Notes: generated by a model from the letters alone, not told the origin. 8,593 bases of DNA from Hadesarchaea archaeon (GCA_030601665.1 JAUWBP010000036.1:1-8593); one strand, 5' to 3'; shown: positions 1 to 6,613, counted from the first letter of the stretch. A program made the numbers and translations.

Positions 1-1533
1 TTCGAGCGCGACGGGAAGGTGTGGATAAAGAAAACTTGCAAGGAGCACGGGGAGTTCGAGGATCTTTACTCCGGCTCCTACGAATGGTACGCCCGAGCCG
101 CTCGTTATGCGAAAGATGGCAAAGGCGTTGAGAACCCCCAGGTCACAAAGGATGCCCCAATCTGCCCCAAGGACTGCGGGCTTTGCAGGCTCCACCTCAA
201 TCACTCCGCGCTCGCCAACATTGTGCTGACCAACCGATGCGACCTCACCTGTTGGTACTGCTTTTTCTACGCGGGCAGGGTCGGCTATGTCTATGAGCCC
301 TCGCTTAAGGAGATCGACGAGATGGCCAAAACCTTGCGCAGCGAGCGCCCTATCCCGTGCAACGCGGTGCAGCTCACGGGGGGTGAACCGTGCCTGCGCG
401 AAGACTTGGTGGATATAATCAAGCTCGTGAAATCGCGCGGCATCGATCACATCCAGCTTAACACCAACGGCATAAGACTCGCCCAAGATCCAGAGCTGGT
501 CGAGCAGGTGTGTGCGGCGGGGGTCAACACCTTATACCTGAGCTTCGACGGTGTTTCGGAGAAGACGAACCCGAAAAACCACTGGGAGGTGCCTCAAACT
601 ATAGAAAATTGCAGAGAGGCTGGCTTAGGTATAGTACTCGTTCCCACCATCATCAATTCCGTCAACGATCATGAGGTCGGCGACATTCTGAAGTTTGGCT
701 TCAAAAACATCGACATTATCCGCGGGGTGAATTTCCAGCCAGTCTCACTGGTCGGCAGAATGCAGCGGGAAGAGCGCGAGCGCTACCGCATAACGATTCC
801 GGATGTTATCAAGCGGATTGAGGAGCAGACCGACGGCGAGATCCGCACTGAGGACTTTTTTTCCGTGCCAACGGCGATGGTGATAAGCAATTTTATCGAA
901 TCGCTCGCGAAGCGACCGATGTATGACATCAGCAGCCATTTTGCATGCGGGGCGGTGACCTACGTGTTCCAAGATAACGGCAGGCTCGTGCCCCTTACAC
1001 GTTTCATCGATGTGGATGGCTTCCTAGAGTACCTAGGGGAGAAGTCTCAAGAGCTGAAAGCCGGCAAGAGCAAATTCCTTGTCGGGACGAAGTTGCTCTA
1101 CAGCATAAGGAAGTTCATCGATAAGGAGAAGAAGCCAAAAGGCTTGGATCTAGACAAGATACTCTTTAACGCTTTTGTCAAACATGACTACGATGCGATC
1201 GGGAAATTTCACATAAAATCCCTGTTCATAGGCATGATGCACTTCATGGACCTTTACAACTACGATATCGAACGCGTAAAGCGCTGTTGCATCCACTACG
1301 CGATGACCGACCGAAGGATAATCCCGTTTTGCGCTTTCAACGTGATCCCGGAGTGGTACCGAGATAAGACCCAAGAGTCTCAGGGGGTCTCGTTTGAGGG
1401 GTGGGAGACCAAGACAGGGCGAAAGCTGAAAAGTGAACTTTACAAGCGAGATGTTGAGAAGTTGAAAAGTTCCCCGGCATACAAAAAGTTCGTGGAGCAA
1501 GTGGAAGGGATAAAGGCCCGGGCAGCGGCCTAG
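1..1533 (+). CDS. tes: Tetraether lipid synthase (Tes)-like radical SAM protein, 5' partial
   Basis: Tes joins the ends of two archaeal diether lipid chains by radical chemistry to form membrane-spanning tetraethers. The reading frame is open from base 1, so the true start lies upstream; the GTG at 19 is internal. Counting that GTG codon as residue 1, I see a Cys-His element (TCKEHGEF) that should be the second half of an N-terminal rubredoxin-like metal site, an auxiliary cysteine cluster CPKDCGLC (49-56), the radical SAM motif CDLTCWYC (C74, C78, C81; CX3CX2C), GGEPC (121-125), and late cysteines C310, C423, C424 and C438 that could bind further clusters. The stretch from SFDG (175-178) through NPKNHWE (184-190) to NFQPVSLVGR (238-247) resembles what I recall of the MJ0619/COG1964 family. 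The family has several paralogues, so Tes itself, a GMGT-type synthase or an uncharacterised relative are all possible. The CDS is followed by a T-run that may end transcription. Confidence 0.82.
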   Translation, partial: FERDGKVWIKKTCKEHGEFEDLYSGSYEWYARAARYAKDGKGVENPQVTKDAPICPKDCGLCRLHLNHSALANIVLTNRCDLTCWYCFFYAGRVGYVYEPSLKEIDEMAKTLRSERPIPCNAVQLTGGEPCLREDLVDIIKLVKSRGIDHIQLNTNGIRLAQDPELVEQVCAAGVNTLYLSFDGVSEKTNPKNHWEVPQTIENCREAGLGIVLVPTIINSVNDHEVGDILKFGFKNIDIIRGVNFQPVSLVGRMQREERERYRITIPDVIKRIEEQTDGEIRTEDFFSVPTAMVISNFIESLAKRPMYDISSHFACGAVTYVFQDNGRLVPLTRFIDVDGFLEYLGEKSQELKAGKSKFLVGTKLLYSIRKFIDKEKKPKGLDLDKILFNAFVKHDYDAIGKFHIKSLFIGMMHFMDLYNYDIERVKRCCIHYAMTDRRIIPFCAFNVIPEWYRDKTQESQGVSFEGWETKTGRKLKSELYKRDVEKLKSSPAYKKFVEQVEGIKARAAA

Positions 1534-1554
1534 CGAGCTTAACTGAGGGCAACA

Positions 1555-1562
1555 TTTTTATA
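1555..1562 (+). promoter_or_regulatory. TATA box of the thermosome-rpoK transcript
   Basis: TTTTTATA sits 60 nt before the thermosome ATG. A start of transcription about 25 nt downstream would fall near 1584, leaving a leader of roughly 35-40 nt that contains the strong ribosome-binding site GGAGGGAG (1611-1618). The same T-run could also help terminate the upstream Tes-like gene. The call rests on sequence pattern and spacing only. Confidence 0.55.
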
Positions 1563-1621
1563 GGTCCAACTTGGGGATAGTTAGTAGCGGATTTAGGTAA
1601 AAGTCATCAAGGAGGGAGTTT

Positions 1622-3274
1622 ATGGCAGCTCAGATGGGAGGACAACCAGTCCTAATCTTACCCGAGAATGTCCAGCGCTACTTGGGGCGGGATGCTCAGC
1701 GCATGAACATCATGGCAGCCCGAGTGATTGCTCAAGCGGTCCGCACGACTTTGGGGCCGCGCGGGATGGATAAGATGCTCGTCGACAGCTTAGGTGATGT
1801 GACCATAACCAACGATGGCGTCACCATCCTCGATGAAATGGACGTCGAGCACCCCGCAGCGAAGATGATGGTCGAGATCGCAAAGGTCCAGGAGGACGAG
1901 GTGGGGGATGGCACGACTACTGCAGTAGTGCTCGCTGGAGAGCTTTTGAAGCGAGCTGAGGAGCTGCTCGATCAGGACATCCATGCTACCGTCATTGCGA
2001 CCGGTTATCGACTAGCAGCCACGAAGGCGCAAGAAATTTTGGACAACATGGCTATAAGTGTCTCAAAAGACGACGACAAGATGCTTAAGCAGATCGCCTT
2101 GACCGCTATGAGTAGCAAGGGCTCGGAGATGCAGGGTGAGAGGCTCGCGGAGCTGTGTGTCAAAGCCGTCGGGCAAATAGTCGAGGAATCGGACGGCAAG
2201 CTGGAGGCGGACCTCGACAACATCAAGGTCGAGAAAAAGAGTGGGGGCAGTTCGGCGGACTCCCAACTCATCCAAGGCTTGATACTCGACAAGGAGGTTG
2301 TTCATCCTGGAATGCCGAGGCGGGTTGAGAATGCGAAGATAGCCCTGCTCAACTTAGCTCTCGAGGTCAAAGAAACCGAAACAGATGCCAAGATTAACAT
2401 AACAGACCCCGAACAGCTTCGAAGCTTCCTAGAGGAGGAGCGGCGCATGTTACAGGAAATGGTTGAGCAAGTGAGGAAGGCAGGCGTTAACGTCGTCCTG
2501 TGTCAGAAGGGAATCGACGACATTGTTCAACACTACCTTTCGAAGGCGGGAATCCTAGCGGCTCGAAGGGTCAAGGAGTCTGATATGGAGAAGCTTGCTC
2601 GCGCGACAGGGGGCAAAATAGTAAGTAACATCAAGGATCTCATGACGAAGGATCTCGGCTCGGCGGCTCTGGTGGAGGAGCGCAAGATAGCGGGCGAGGA
2701 GATGATATTCATCGAGGGTTGCAAAGATCCCAAGGCCGTGAGCCTGTTGGTGCGTGGCGGTACCGAGCACGTGGTCGACGAGGTCGAGCGGGCGGTACAC
2801 GATTCGGTTAGCGTGGTTTCGGCGGCAGTCGAGGATGGCAAGATCGTGGCGGGCGGAGGTAATCCAGAGATAGAGGTCGCGAAGGGCCTGCGAGACTACG
2901 CCGATACGGTCGGAGGGCGTGAGGCGCTCGCCGTCGATGCGTTCGCCGATGCGATCGAGATAATTCCGCGGACCTTGGCAGAGAACGCCGGGTTGGATCC
3001 AATAGATATATTGGTGCAGCTGCGCGCGGCTCATGAAAAGAAGGATGGTGAGAATATCGGGATCAATGTAGTAAGCGGGAAAGTGACAAACACCCTCAAG
3101 TTGGGCATAGTCGAGCCTCTGCGCGTCAAGACACAGGCAATTAAATCAGCAAGTGAGGTAGCGGAGATGATTCTACGAATAGACGACGTTATTGCTGCTG
3201 GGAAGCTCGATAAAGGAGAGATGGGACCGATGGCCGGGCCCGGTGCAGGAATGGGTGGCATGCCGCCGATGTGA
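1622..3274 (+). CDS. ths: Thermosome (group II chaperonin) subunit
   Basis: This is an ATP-driven cytosolic chaperonin subunit that assembles into double rings and folds proteins inside a cavity closed by a built-in lid. At 550 residues it has the usual length. Visible signatures are TTLGPRGMDKMLVD (42-55) and TITNDGVTIL (61-70) in the equatorial domain, the nucleotide-binding GDGTTT (95-100), the apical and intermediate domains, the catalytic-type Asp386 in RGGTEHVVDE, and GGG (411-413). The C-terminal tail is rich in Gly and Met (GAGMGGMPPM), as expected for strands projecting into the cavity. The ATG at 1622 is preceded by GGAGGGAG with good spacing. One oddity is Asn414 after the GGG, where Ala is common in the family. 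The gene leads directly into rpoK, so the two are probably co-transcribed. I cannot tell which paralogue (alpha, beta or gamma) it is. Confidence 0.97.
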   Translation: MAAQMGGQPVLILPENVQRYLGRDAQRMNIMAARVIAQAVRTTLGPRGMDKMLVDSLGDVTITNDGVTILDEMDVEHPAAKMMVEIAKVQEDEVGDGTTTAVVLAGELLKRAEELLDQDIHATVIATGYRLAATKAQEILDNMAISVSKDDDKMLKQIALTAMSSKGSEMQGERLAELCVKAVGQIVEESDGKLEADLDNIKVEKKSGGSSADSQLIQGLILDKEVVHPGMPRRVENAKIALLNLALEVKETETDAKINITDPEQLRSFLEEERRMLQEMVEQVRKAGVNVVLCQKGIDDIVQHYLSKAGILAARRVKESDMEKLARATGGKIVSNIKDLMTKDLGSAALVEERKIAGEEMIFIEGCKDPKAVSLLVRGGTEHVVDEVERAVHDSVSVVSAAVEDGKIVAGGGNPEIEVAKGLRDYADTVGGREALAVDAFADAIEIIPRTLAENAGLDPIDILVQLRAAHEKKDGENIGINVVSGKVTNTLKLGIVEPLRVKTQAIKSASEVAEMILRIDDVIAAGKLDKGEMGPMAGPGAGMGGMPPM

Positions 3275-3275
3275 T

Positions 3276-3280
3276 GGAGG
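3276..3280 (+). promoter_or_regulatory. Shine-Dalgarno site that points to an AUU start for rpoK
   Basis: GGAGG lies immediately after the thermosome stop codon (TGA at 3272-3274). It is separated by 7 nt (CTCGCCC) from ATT at 3288, the first codon of the rpoK homology region. The spacing is what an archaeal ribosome-binding site would have, and no ATG, GTG or TTG lies in frame at that distance. The site therefore decides the proposed start. Confidence 0.6.
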
Positions 3281-3287
3281 CTCGCCC

Positions 3288-3500
3288 ATTTTCCCCAAAA
3301 AATACACTCGTTTTGAAAAAGCCCGCATCGTGGGAGCCAGGGCGCTCCAGGTAGCAATGGGCGCACCCGTGCTAATTGAAGTACCAGAGGAAATGGGAAA
3401 TCCTATCGATATCGCCCTGTTGGAGTTCGAGAAGGAAGCGATCCCGATAACTGTTGTACGAAGGCTACCGGGCGAGAGCCGCGTAAGCAGCGAAAAATAA
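3288..3500 (+). CDS. rpoK: DNA-directed RNA polymerase subunit K (Rpo6, RPB6/omega homologue)
   Basis: Rpo6 is a small polymerase subunit that clamps the largest subunit and supports assembly, like RPB6 in eukaryotes and omega in bacteria. The 70-residue product carries the family core YTRFEKARIVGARALQ (6-21), MGAPVLIEVP (24-33), PIDIALLEFE (39-48) and IPITVVRRLP (52-61). The frame is open far upstream into the thermosome gene, but the only in-frame NTG codons are GTG at 3243 and 3255, both inside the Gly/Met-tail coding region and giving an unrelated extension. The ATT at 3288, 7 nt after GGAGG, gives an N-terminus Met-Phe-Pro-Lys-Lys-Tyr, which fits archaeal RpoK proteins that begin just before the TRFEKAR segment. 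An alternative is the ATG at 3274, overlapping the thermosome TGA. It would need one extra A in the A-run at 3297-3302, either a sequencing error or a frameshift. The family call is firm; the start is not. Confidence 0.92.
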   Translation: MFPKKYTRFEKARIVGARALQVAMGAPVLIEVPEEMGNPIDIALLEFEKEAIPITVVRRLPGESRVSSEK

Positions 3501-3533
3501 CCGTTGAACTTTTCTATTATCAGCAGTTTGATG

Positions 3534-3540
3534 TTTAAGT
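3534..3540 (+). promoter_or_regulatory. Possible TATA box for the FEN-1 gene
   Basis: TTTAAGT lies in the 71-nt gap between rpoK and FEN-1, 31 nt before the FEN-1 ATG. Transcription would begin near 3562 and leave a leader of about 10 nt, with only a weak GTGGGG ribosome-binding match. The T-rich stretch around 3509-3520 just upstream could end the thermosome-rpoK transcript. The call is weak and rests on pattern alone. Confidence 0.35.
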
Positions 3541-3571
3541 GCATTCGAGATAGTTAATTAGTGGGGCTGAC

Positions 3572-4600
3572 ATGGGCGTTCAGCTCGGAGACATCGTGCC
3601 GAAGCAAAAAGTTGGGCTGGAGCAGTTTCGCGGACAGATAATTGCTATCGACGCTATGAACTCGCTCTATCAGTTCCTCTCCATAATTCGGCAGCGTGAC
3701 GGAGAGCTCCTCAAGGACTCCAAGGGGAGAATAACCTCCCATCTCTCCGGCCTCTTCTATCGGACCGCGAATTTGATCGAGGCGGGGATCAAGCCGGTGC
3801 ATGTTTTCGACGGGGAGCCGCCCAAGCTGAAGTTGCGCACCGTCGAGCAGCGTCGCGCGGTGCGGAAGGAGGCAGCCGAGGAGTGGGCAGCCGCACTCAA
3901 GGAGGGCAAGACAGAGGAGGCAAAAAAGTTTGCCCAGCGTGCGGGGCGAGTGGACGATCGGATGATTAAGCAAGCGCAGACACTTTTGGGCCACATGGGG
4001 TTACCTTGGGTTCAGGCACCGGGGGAGGGTGAGGCTCAGGCAGCGCACCTTGTTCAGCGGGGGGATGTGTGGGCGGCCGCGAGTCAAGATTTTGATAGTC
4101 TCCTCTTTGGGGCTCCAATGCTCGTGCGCAACTTGGCCATCACGGGCAGGCGGAAGCTGCCAGGAAAGGATGTTTACATCGAGGTTTTTCCCGAGGTGAT
4201 TGAACTCCAGAAGCTTGTGAGGGAGCTTGGGATAACCCGGGAGCAGCTCGTGGATATCGGCATTTTGATCGGAACTGATTACAACGCAGGGATAAAGGGC
4301 ATAGGTCCTAAAAAGGCGCTCGAGCTCATCAAAGAACAAGGTTCCATAAAACAAATCGCGAAGACAGAGCTCGGTGAAAAATTTGAAGTTGACCCCCTTG
4401 AGGTGCGTGAGATCTTTCTGAAGCCGAATGTCACGGGTAAGTATAAGTTGGAATGGGGTGACCCGGACCCAGAGGGGATCAAGGAGTTCCTGTGTCGAGA
4501 GCACGATTTTTCGGAATCTAGGGTTCAGACGGGCATCGATCGATTGCTCAAGGGGCAGCGCGAGCAGGAACAGGTTTCGCTCGAGAAATGGTTTGGCTAG
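3572..4600 (+). CDS. fen: Flap endonuclease FEN-1
   Basis: FEN-1 is a structure-specific nuclease that removes 5' flaps during Okazaki fragment maturation and base-excision repair, working with the sliding clamp PCNA. The 342-residue length is typical. The metal-binding carboxylates all sit at canonical positions: Asp27 (IDAMN), Asp80 (FDGEPP), Glu152 and Glu154 (GEGEAQ), Asp173 and Asp175 (SQDFDSLLF) and Asp236 (GTDYN). The helix-hairpin-helix segment GIKGIGPKKALELI (240-253) binds the duplex DNA. The C-terminus carries a PCNA-interacting motif QVSLEKWF (334-341). The N-terminus MGVQLGDI is normal, because the residue after Met enters the active site in this family, and this supports the ATG at 3572. 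The gene is convergent with pcm, with only 9 nt between the two stop codons. Confidence 0.97.
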   Translation: MGVQLGDIVPKQKVGLEQFRGQIIAIDAMNSLYQFLSIIRQRDGELLKDSKGRITSHLSGLFYRTANLIEAGIKPVHVFDGEPPKLKLRTVEQRRAVRKEAAEEWAAALKEGKTEEAKKFAQRAGRVDDRMIKQAQTLLGHMGLPWVQAPGEGEAQAAHLVQRGDVWAAASQDFDSLLFGAPMLVRNLAITGRRKLPGKDVYIEVFPEVIELQKLVRELGITREQLVDIGILIGTDYNAGIKGIGPKKALELIKEQGSIKQIAKTELGEKFEVDPLEVREIFLKPNVTGKYKLEWGDPDPEGIKEFLCREHDFSESRVQTGIDRLLKGQREQEQVSLEKWFG

Positions 4601-4609
4601 CCCAACGCC

Positions 4610-5263
4610 CTATGTTTCCCATCCGTATTTTCCGACTAGGGGCACGAAGGAGCATCCTCCTCGCTCCTCGATTTTGAGCTCCCCCTTGTCGCGCTTCTCC
4701 GCGATCACCCAGGTCTGAAACATGTAGTGTTGGCCAACCGGTGCACCGAGCTTCCCGCCGATTTTCATCTGCTCAACTAAGGGCTTCGGCAGCTCGGGTG
4801 CGCAGGCGGTCACGAGGATGCGGTCCCAAGGGGCCTCTTTTTCGTAGCCGCATGTCCCATCCCTAACGACGACCTGAACCCAACCATAACCCGTTCGCTT
4901 GAGGTTCGCGCGCCCGAACTCGGCTAACTCGTCAACTCGCTCTATTGAGAAGACCCCCCCTTTTTGTCTAACTACCTCGGCAATGAGAGCAGCATTGTAC
5001 CCAGAGCCCGTACCCACCTCAAGCACCTTCTGTTCCGTCTTGATGTCGAGCGATTCCAACATGATGGCGATCATGCTAGGGGCCGAGATCGTCTGTCTGT
5101 GACCAATCGAGAGCGGTTGATCAGCATAGGAATAGTCCCGGATGTTTTCAGGGATAAACTCATGACGCGGTACTTTTTTGAAAGCATCGATGATATCTTG
5201 TTTGCTCAGGTAGCCCCACCGGACGAGGCGCTCAACCAACTCCTCGCGCTCCCGCTCGTACAT
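4610..5263 (-). CDS. pcm: Protein-L-isoaspartate O-methyltransferase
   Basis: The enzyme uses S-adenosylmethionine to methylate L-isoaspartyl residues formed by spontaneous damage of Asn and Asp, starting their repair. This is relevant to heat-exposed proteins. The 217-residue product has the family signature GHRQTISAPSMIAIML (54-69), the SAM-binding motif VLEVGTGSGYNAA (80-92), an acidic motif around FSIERVDE (105-112), RDGTCGY (134-140) and WDRILVTAC (146-154). The ATG at 5263 follows an AT-rich stretch without a good ribosome-binding site, so the transcript may have a very short leader. The gene is divergent from the DUF371 gene and convergent with FEN-1. Nothing looks broken. Confidence 0.95.
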   Translation of the reverse strand: MYEREREELVERLVRWGYLSKQDIIDAFKKVPRHEFIPENIRDYSYADQPLSIGHRQTISAPSMIAIMLESLDIKTEQKVLEVGTGSGYNAALIAEVVRQKGGVFSIERVDELAEFGRANLKRTGYGWVQVVVRDGTCGYEKEAPWDRILVTACAPELPKPLVEQMKIGGKLGAPVGQHYMFQTWVIAEKRDKGELKIEERGGCSFVPLVGKYGWET

Positions 5264-5311
5264 ACAACCAAAATAAATTATCTATCTTCAAGCTTAAGGA
5301 AGTGGGTGGGC
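5264..5311. promoter_or_regulatory. Divergent promoter region between pcm and the DUF371 gene
   Basis: The 48-bp gap must hold the signals for both genes. On the plus strand ATAAATTA (5273-5280) lies about 32-39 nt before the DUF371 ATG, allowing a leader of around 10 nt that includes GTGGGTGGG (5302-5310) as ribosome-binding site. On the minus strand, a CTTAAG-like element near 5289-5298 is the only TATA candidate at a suitable distance from the pcm ATG. The two promoters would overlap physically, so the genes could be jointly controlled. Confidence 0.45.
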
Positions 5312-5743
5312 ATGGGAAAAATCGTCGAGGTCATCACGGCAAGAGGACATCCACGGGTCACGGCAAAACATCAAACCACGCTGATGTTTACGAAAGACAG
5401 AGAAGTCGGCTTCAAAGGCGATTGCATAGTTGGAGTTCTCGCGGACAAAGGATCAGCAGGGCTTCATGATAAGCTGAAATCAGCCATCAAATCTGGGGCA
5501 GCGGTAAACATAACGATCGAAGCAGGGGGCGAGATGGAAGTGCTCCGTGCATTTGGGCACCCATTACTAACCCTCGTGCATCCCAAAGATTTCGTCATCA
5601 GAAAGAGCAGATTCACGTGTGGCAGAACGCTTGCCGTGGGCGCTGATAAGGCAGCAATGGATTTATCTAGGGCCTTGGTGGCGAAACTGCGTGATCCATC
5701 CACTAAAGTCAGAGTCACGATTGAGGTTAGGGGGTCATCGTAA
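5312..5743 (+). CDS. DUF371 family protein, function unknown
   Basis: The 143-residue product matches the archaeal DUF371 family as I recall it: an N-terminal ARGHPRVTAKHQTTL (10-24), GDCIVGVLADKG (36-47), a central LTLVHPKDFVIRKSRF (86-101) and a C-terminal segment DKAAMDLSRALVAKL (112-126) followed by a basic beta strand. It has no signal peptide or membrane segment and is probably cytosolic. The conserved His12, His20, Asp37 and Cys38 could form a metal or catalytic site, but this is inference. The ATG at 5312 follows GGTGGGC; the GTG at 5306 is a possible alternative two codons upstream. The long open frame further upstream, antisense to pcm, is not coding. The gene is divergent from pcm, and its 3' end overlaps the Trm112 gene by 9 nt. 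No function is known to me. Confidence 0.85.
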   Translation: MGKIVEVITARGHPRVTAKHQTTLMFTKDREVGFKGDCIVGVLADKGSAGLHDKLKSAIKSGAAVNITIEAGGEMEVLRAFGHPLLTLVHPKDFVIRKSRFTCGRTLAVGADKAAMDLSRALVAKLRDPSTKVRVTIEVRGSS

Positions 5744-5896
5744 CTCATCGGGCAGCATGTGTGGGATGCCATTCACGATGGGATAGTGGTGACCGCAGTT
5801 AACGCAGATGAGCTTGTTGCCCTTAAGCTTGATGTCGCGCTTGCAGACGGGGCAAGCCAGTATTTTCAGCAACTTCGGATCAATTGTTTTCGGCAT
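5735..5896 (-). CDS. Trm112-type zinc-binding small protein (UPF0434/YcaR-like)
   Basis: This short gene encodes 53 residues. Two zinc-binding pairs, CPVC (C15, C18) and CVNC (C31, C34), frame a zinc ribbon, preceded by LLKILA (9-14) and followed by YPIVNGIPHMLPDELR, the typical ending of this family. Eukaryotic and archaeal Trm112 proteins bind and activate several SAM-dependent methyltransferases that act on tRNA, rRNA and release factor; bacterial relatives are less well understood. The ATG at 5896 lies 30 nt after the stop of the PAP2-like gene on the same strand, so it probably shares that transcript. A TTG three codons upstream is an alternative start. The stop (TGA at 5737-5735) falls inside the end of the convergent DUF371 gene. 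The pcm gene 0.5 kb away is a methyltransferase, but I know of no evidence that Pcm needs Trm112. Confidence 0.88.
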   Translation of the reverse strand: MPKTIDPKLLKILACPVCKRDIKLKGNKLICVNCGHHYPIVNGIPHMLPDELR

Positions 5897-5926
5897 CGTG
5901 CTCAAGTCATTTTTGGGTTCGTCCGC

Positions 5927-6565
5927 TTATAATCTCTTTCCGACCACCCTCGTGATCAATAGGTAAGGACCAATTGAGTAAAAGCATCCTGCGAGGGCAT
6001 CTTGCCAGTAGTGCTCCCCAAGGTAAATCATAGAGAAGATGATGAGGGCCCAAAGGCAGAGCCAAGCCATGGTTATCTTCTTGCCATGTAGCCTCACAAA
6101 AAGGGCGGCTGTCAAACCATTAGCCGCGTGAAGGCTGGGAAAGGCACCGTAAATGTAGGGGTCAAAACTCAGTGTGAACCCCAAGGTAGATTCTCTTATA
6201 CCCCTCACTCCCTCAACACCAAACAGTGGGTTTCGTGGGGGGGCGACAGGATACAACGCCCAGGTAATTACACCCAAAGCTTGAGACAACACGAAGACCA
6301 AAAGGAAATTGGTAAATCCATTGTAGTTCCTCTTCCACAGTAGAAAGCCACCCGTTCCGTAAATCACTACTATATAACCAACGGTATACACTATCACCGT
6401 AAACCAATCCATCGCTTGGCTTGACAGGTTGCGTTGGAGAAAGAGAACTTCTTCTCCACCAAATGGCTCCGATGGCGTGGAAGCCTCCGGAAGAAGTTTT
6501 GGAAATACTAAGTAAGTTAGCGTGGCTAGGACGAGCAGCAAGCCGAGTTTCATCCACCTCCTCAT
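5927..6565 (-). CDS. PAP2_3-type integral membrane phosphatase/phosphotransferase
   Basis: The 212-residue product has a hydrophobic N-terminal segment and about five further membrane helices. The PAP2 catalytic elements are visible: an arginine-bearing first motif in the form YPVAPPR, PSLHAA with the second-motif His (His146), and GEHYWQDALAG with the nucleophile-type His185 and Asp189. The YPVAPPR form is typical of the PAP2_3 branch, which includes AUR1-like inositol phosphotransferases, so substrates could be lipid phosphates, polyprenyl diphosphate or a polar head-group donor at the outer face of the membrane. I chose the ATG at 6565. The alternatives are TTG at 6577 and ATG at 6553; the latter has AGGAGGTG only 1-2 nt before it, which is unusually close. 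The gene precedes the Trm112 gene by 30 nt and is divergent from a flippase-like gene. The family is firm; the substrate is not known. Confidence 0.85.
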   Translation of the reverse strand: MRRWMKLGLLLVLATLTYLVFPKLLPEASTPSEPFGGEEVLFLQRNLSSQAMDWFTVIVYTVGYIVVIYGTGGFLLWKRNYNGFTNFLLVFVLSQALGVITWALYPVAPPRNPLFGVEGVRGIRESTLGFTLSFDPYIYGAFPSLHAANGLTAALFVRLHGKKITMAWLCLWALIIFSMIYLGEHYWQDALAGCFYSIGPYLLITRVVGKRL

Positions 6566-6613
6566 CTGTGTCCCCAAATTGCCCGTTGATGCACCATTAC
6601 ATGCTCCTACTGT

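Noticed and set aside
853..860. T-run inside the Tes-like gene as a terminator or promoter
   Set aside because: It encodes conserved-looking codons in the middle of an intact reading frame and has no associated start or stop signals.
2555..3034. 159-codon minus-strand open frame inside the thermosome gene
   Set aside because: It is antisense to a highly conserved coding region, and its product shows no recognisable motif. High-GC coding DNA often leaves such shadows.
3192..3287. Upstream extension of the rpoK frame into the thermosome gene
   Set aside because: It reads the Gly/Met tail of the chaperonin in another frame, gives a Trp/Arg/Cys-rich extension unlike RpoK, and lacks a ribosome-binding site at a fitting distance.
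3297..3302. A6 run as a programmed frameshift site joining an ATG at 3274 to rpoK
   Set aside because: The run is short, no stimulating structure is apparent, and the GGAGG-ATT arrangement explains the gene without a frameshift. It is kept only as an alternative within the AUU-start finding.
4001..4504. 167-codon minus-strand open frame inside FEN-1
   Set aside because: It lies fully antisense to FEN-1 and has no family features; it is a shadow of the conserved gene.
4964..5311. Long plus-strand frame running antisense through pcm into the DUF371 gene
   Set aside because: It is antisense to a well-supported gene; recognisable DUF371 sequence begins only at 5312, where a ribosome-binding site and ATG are present.
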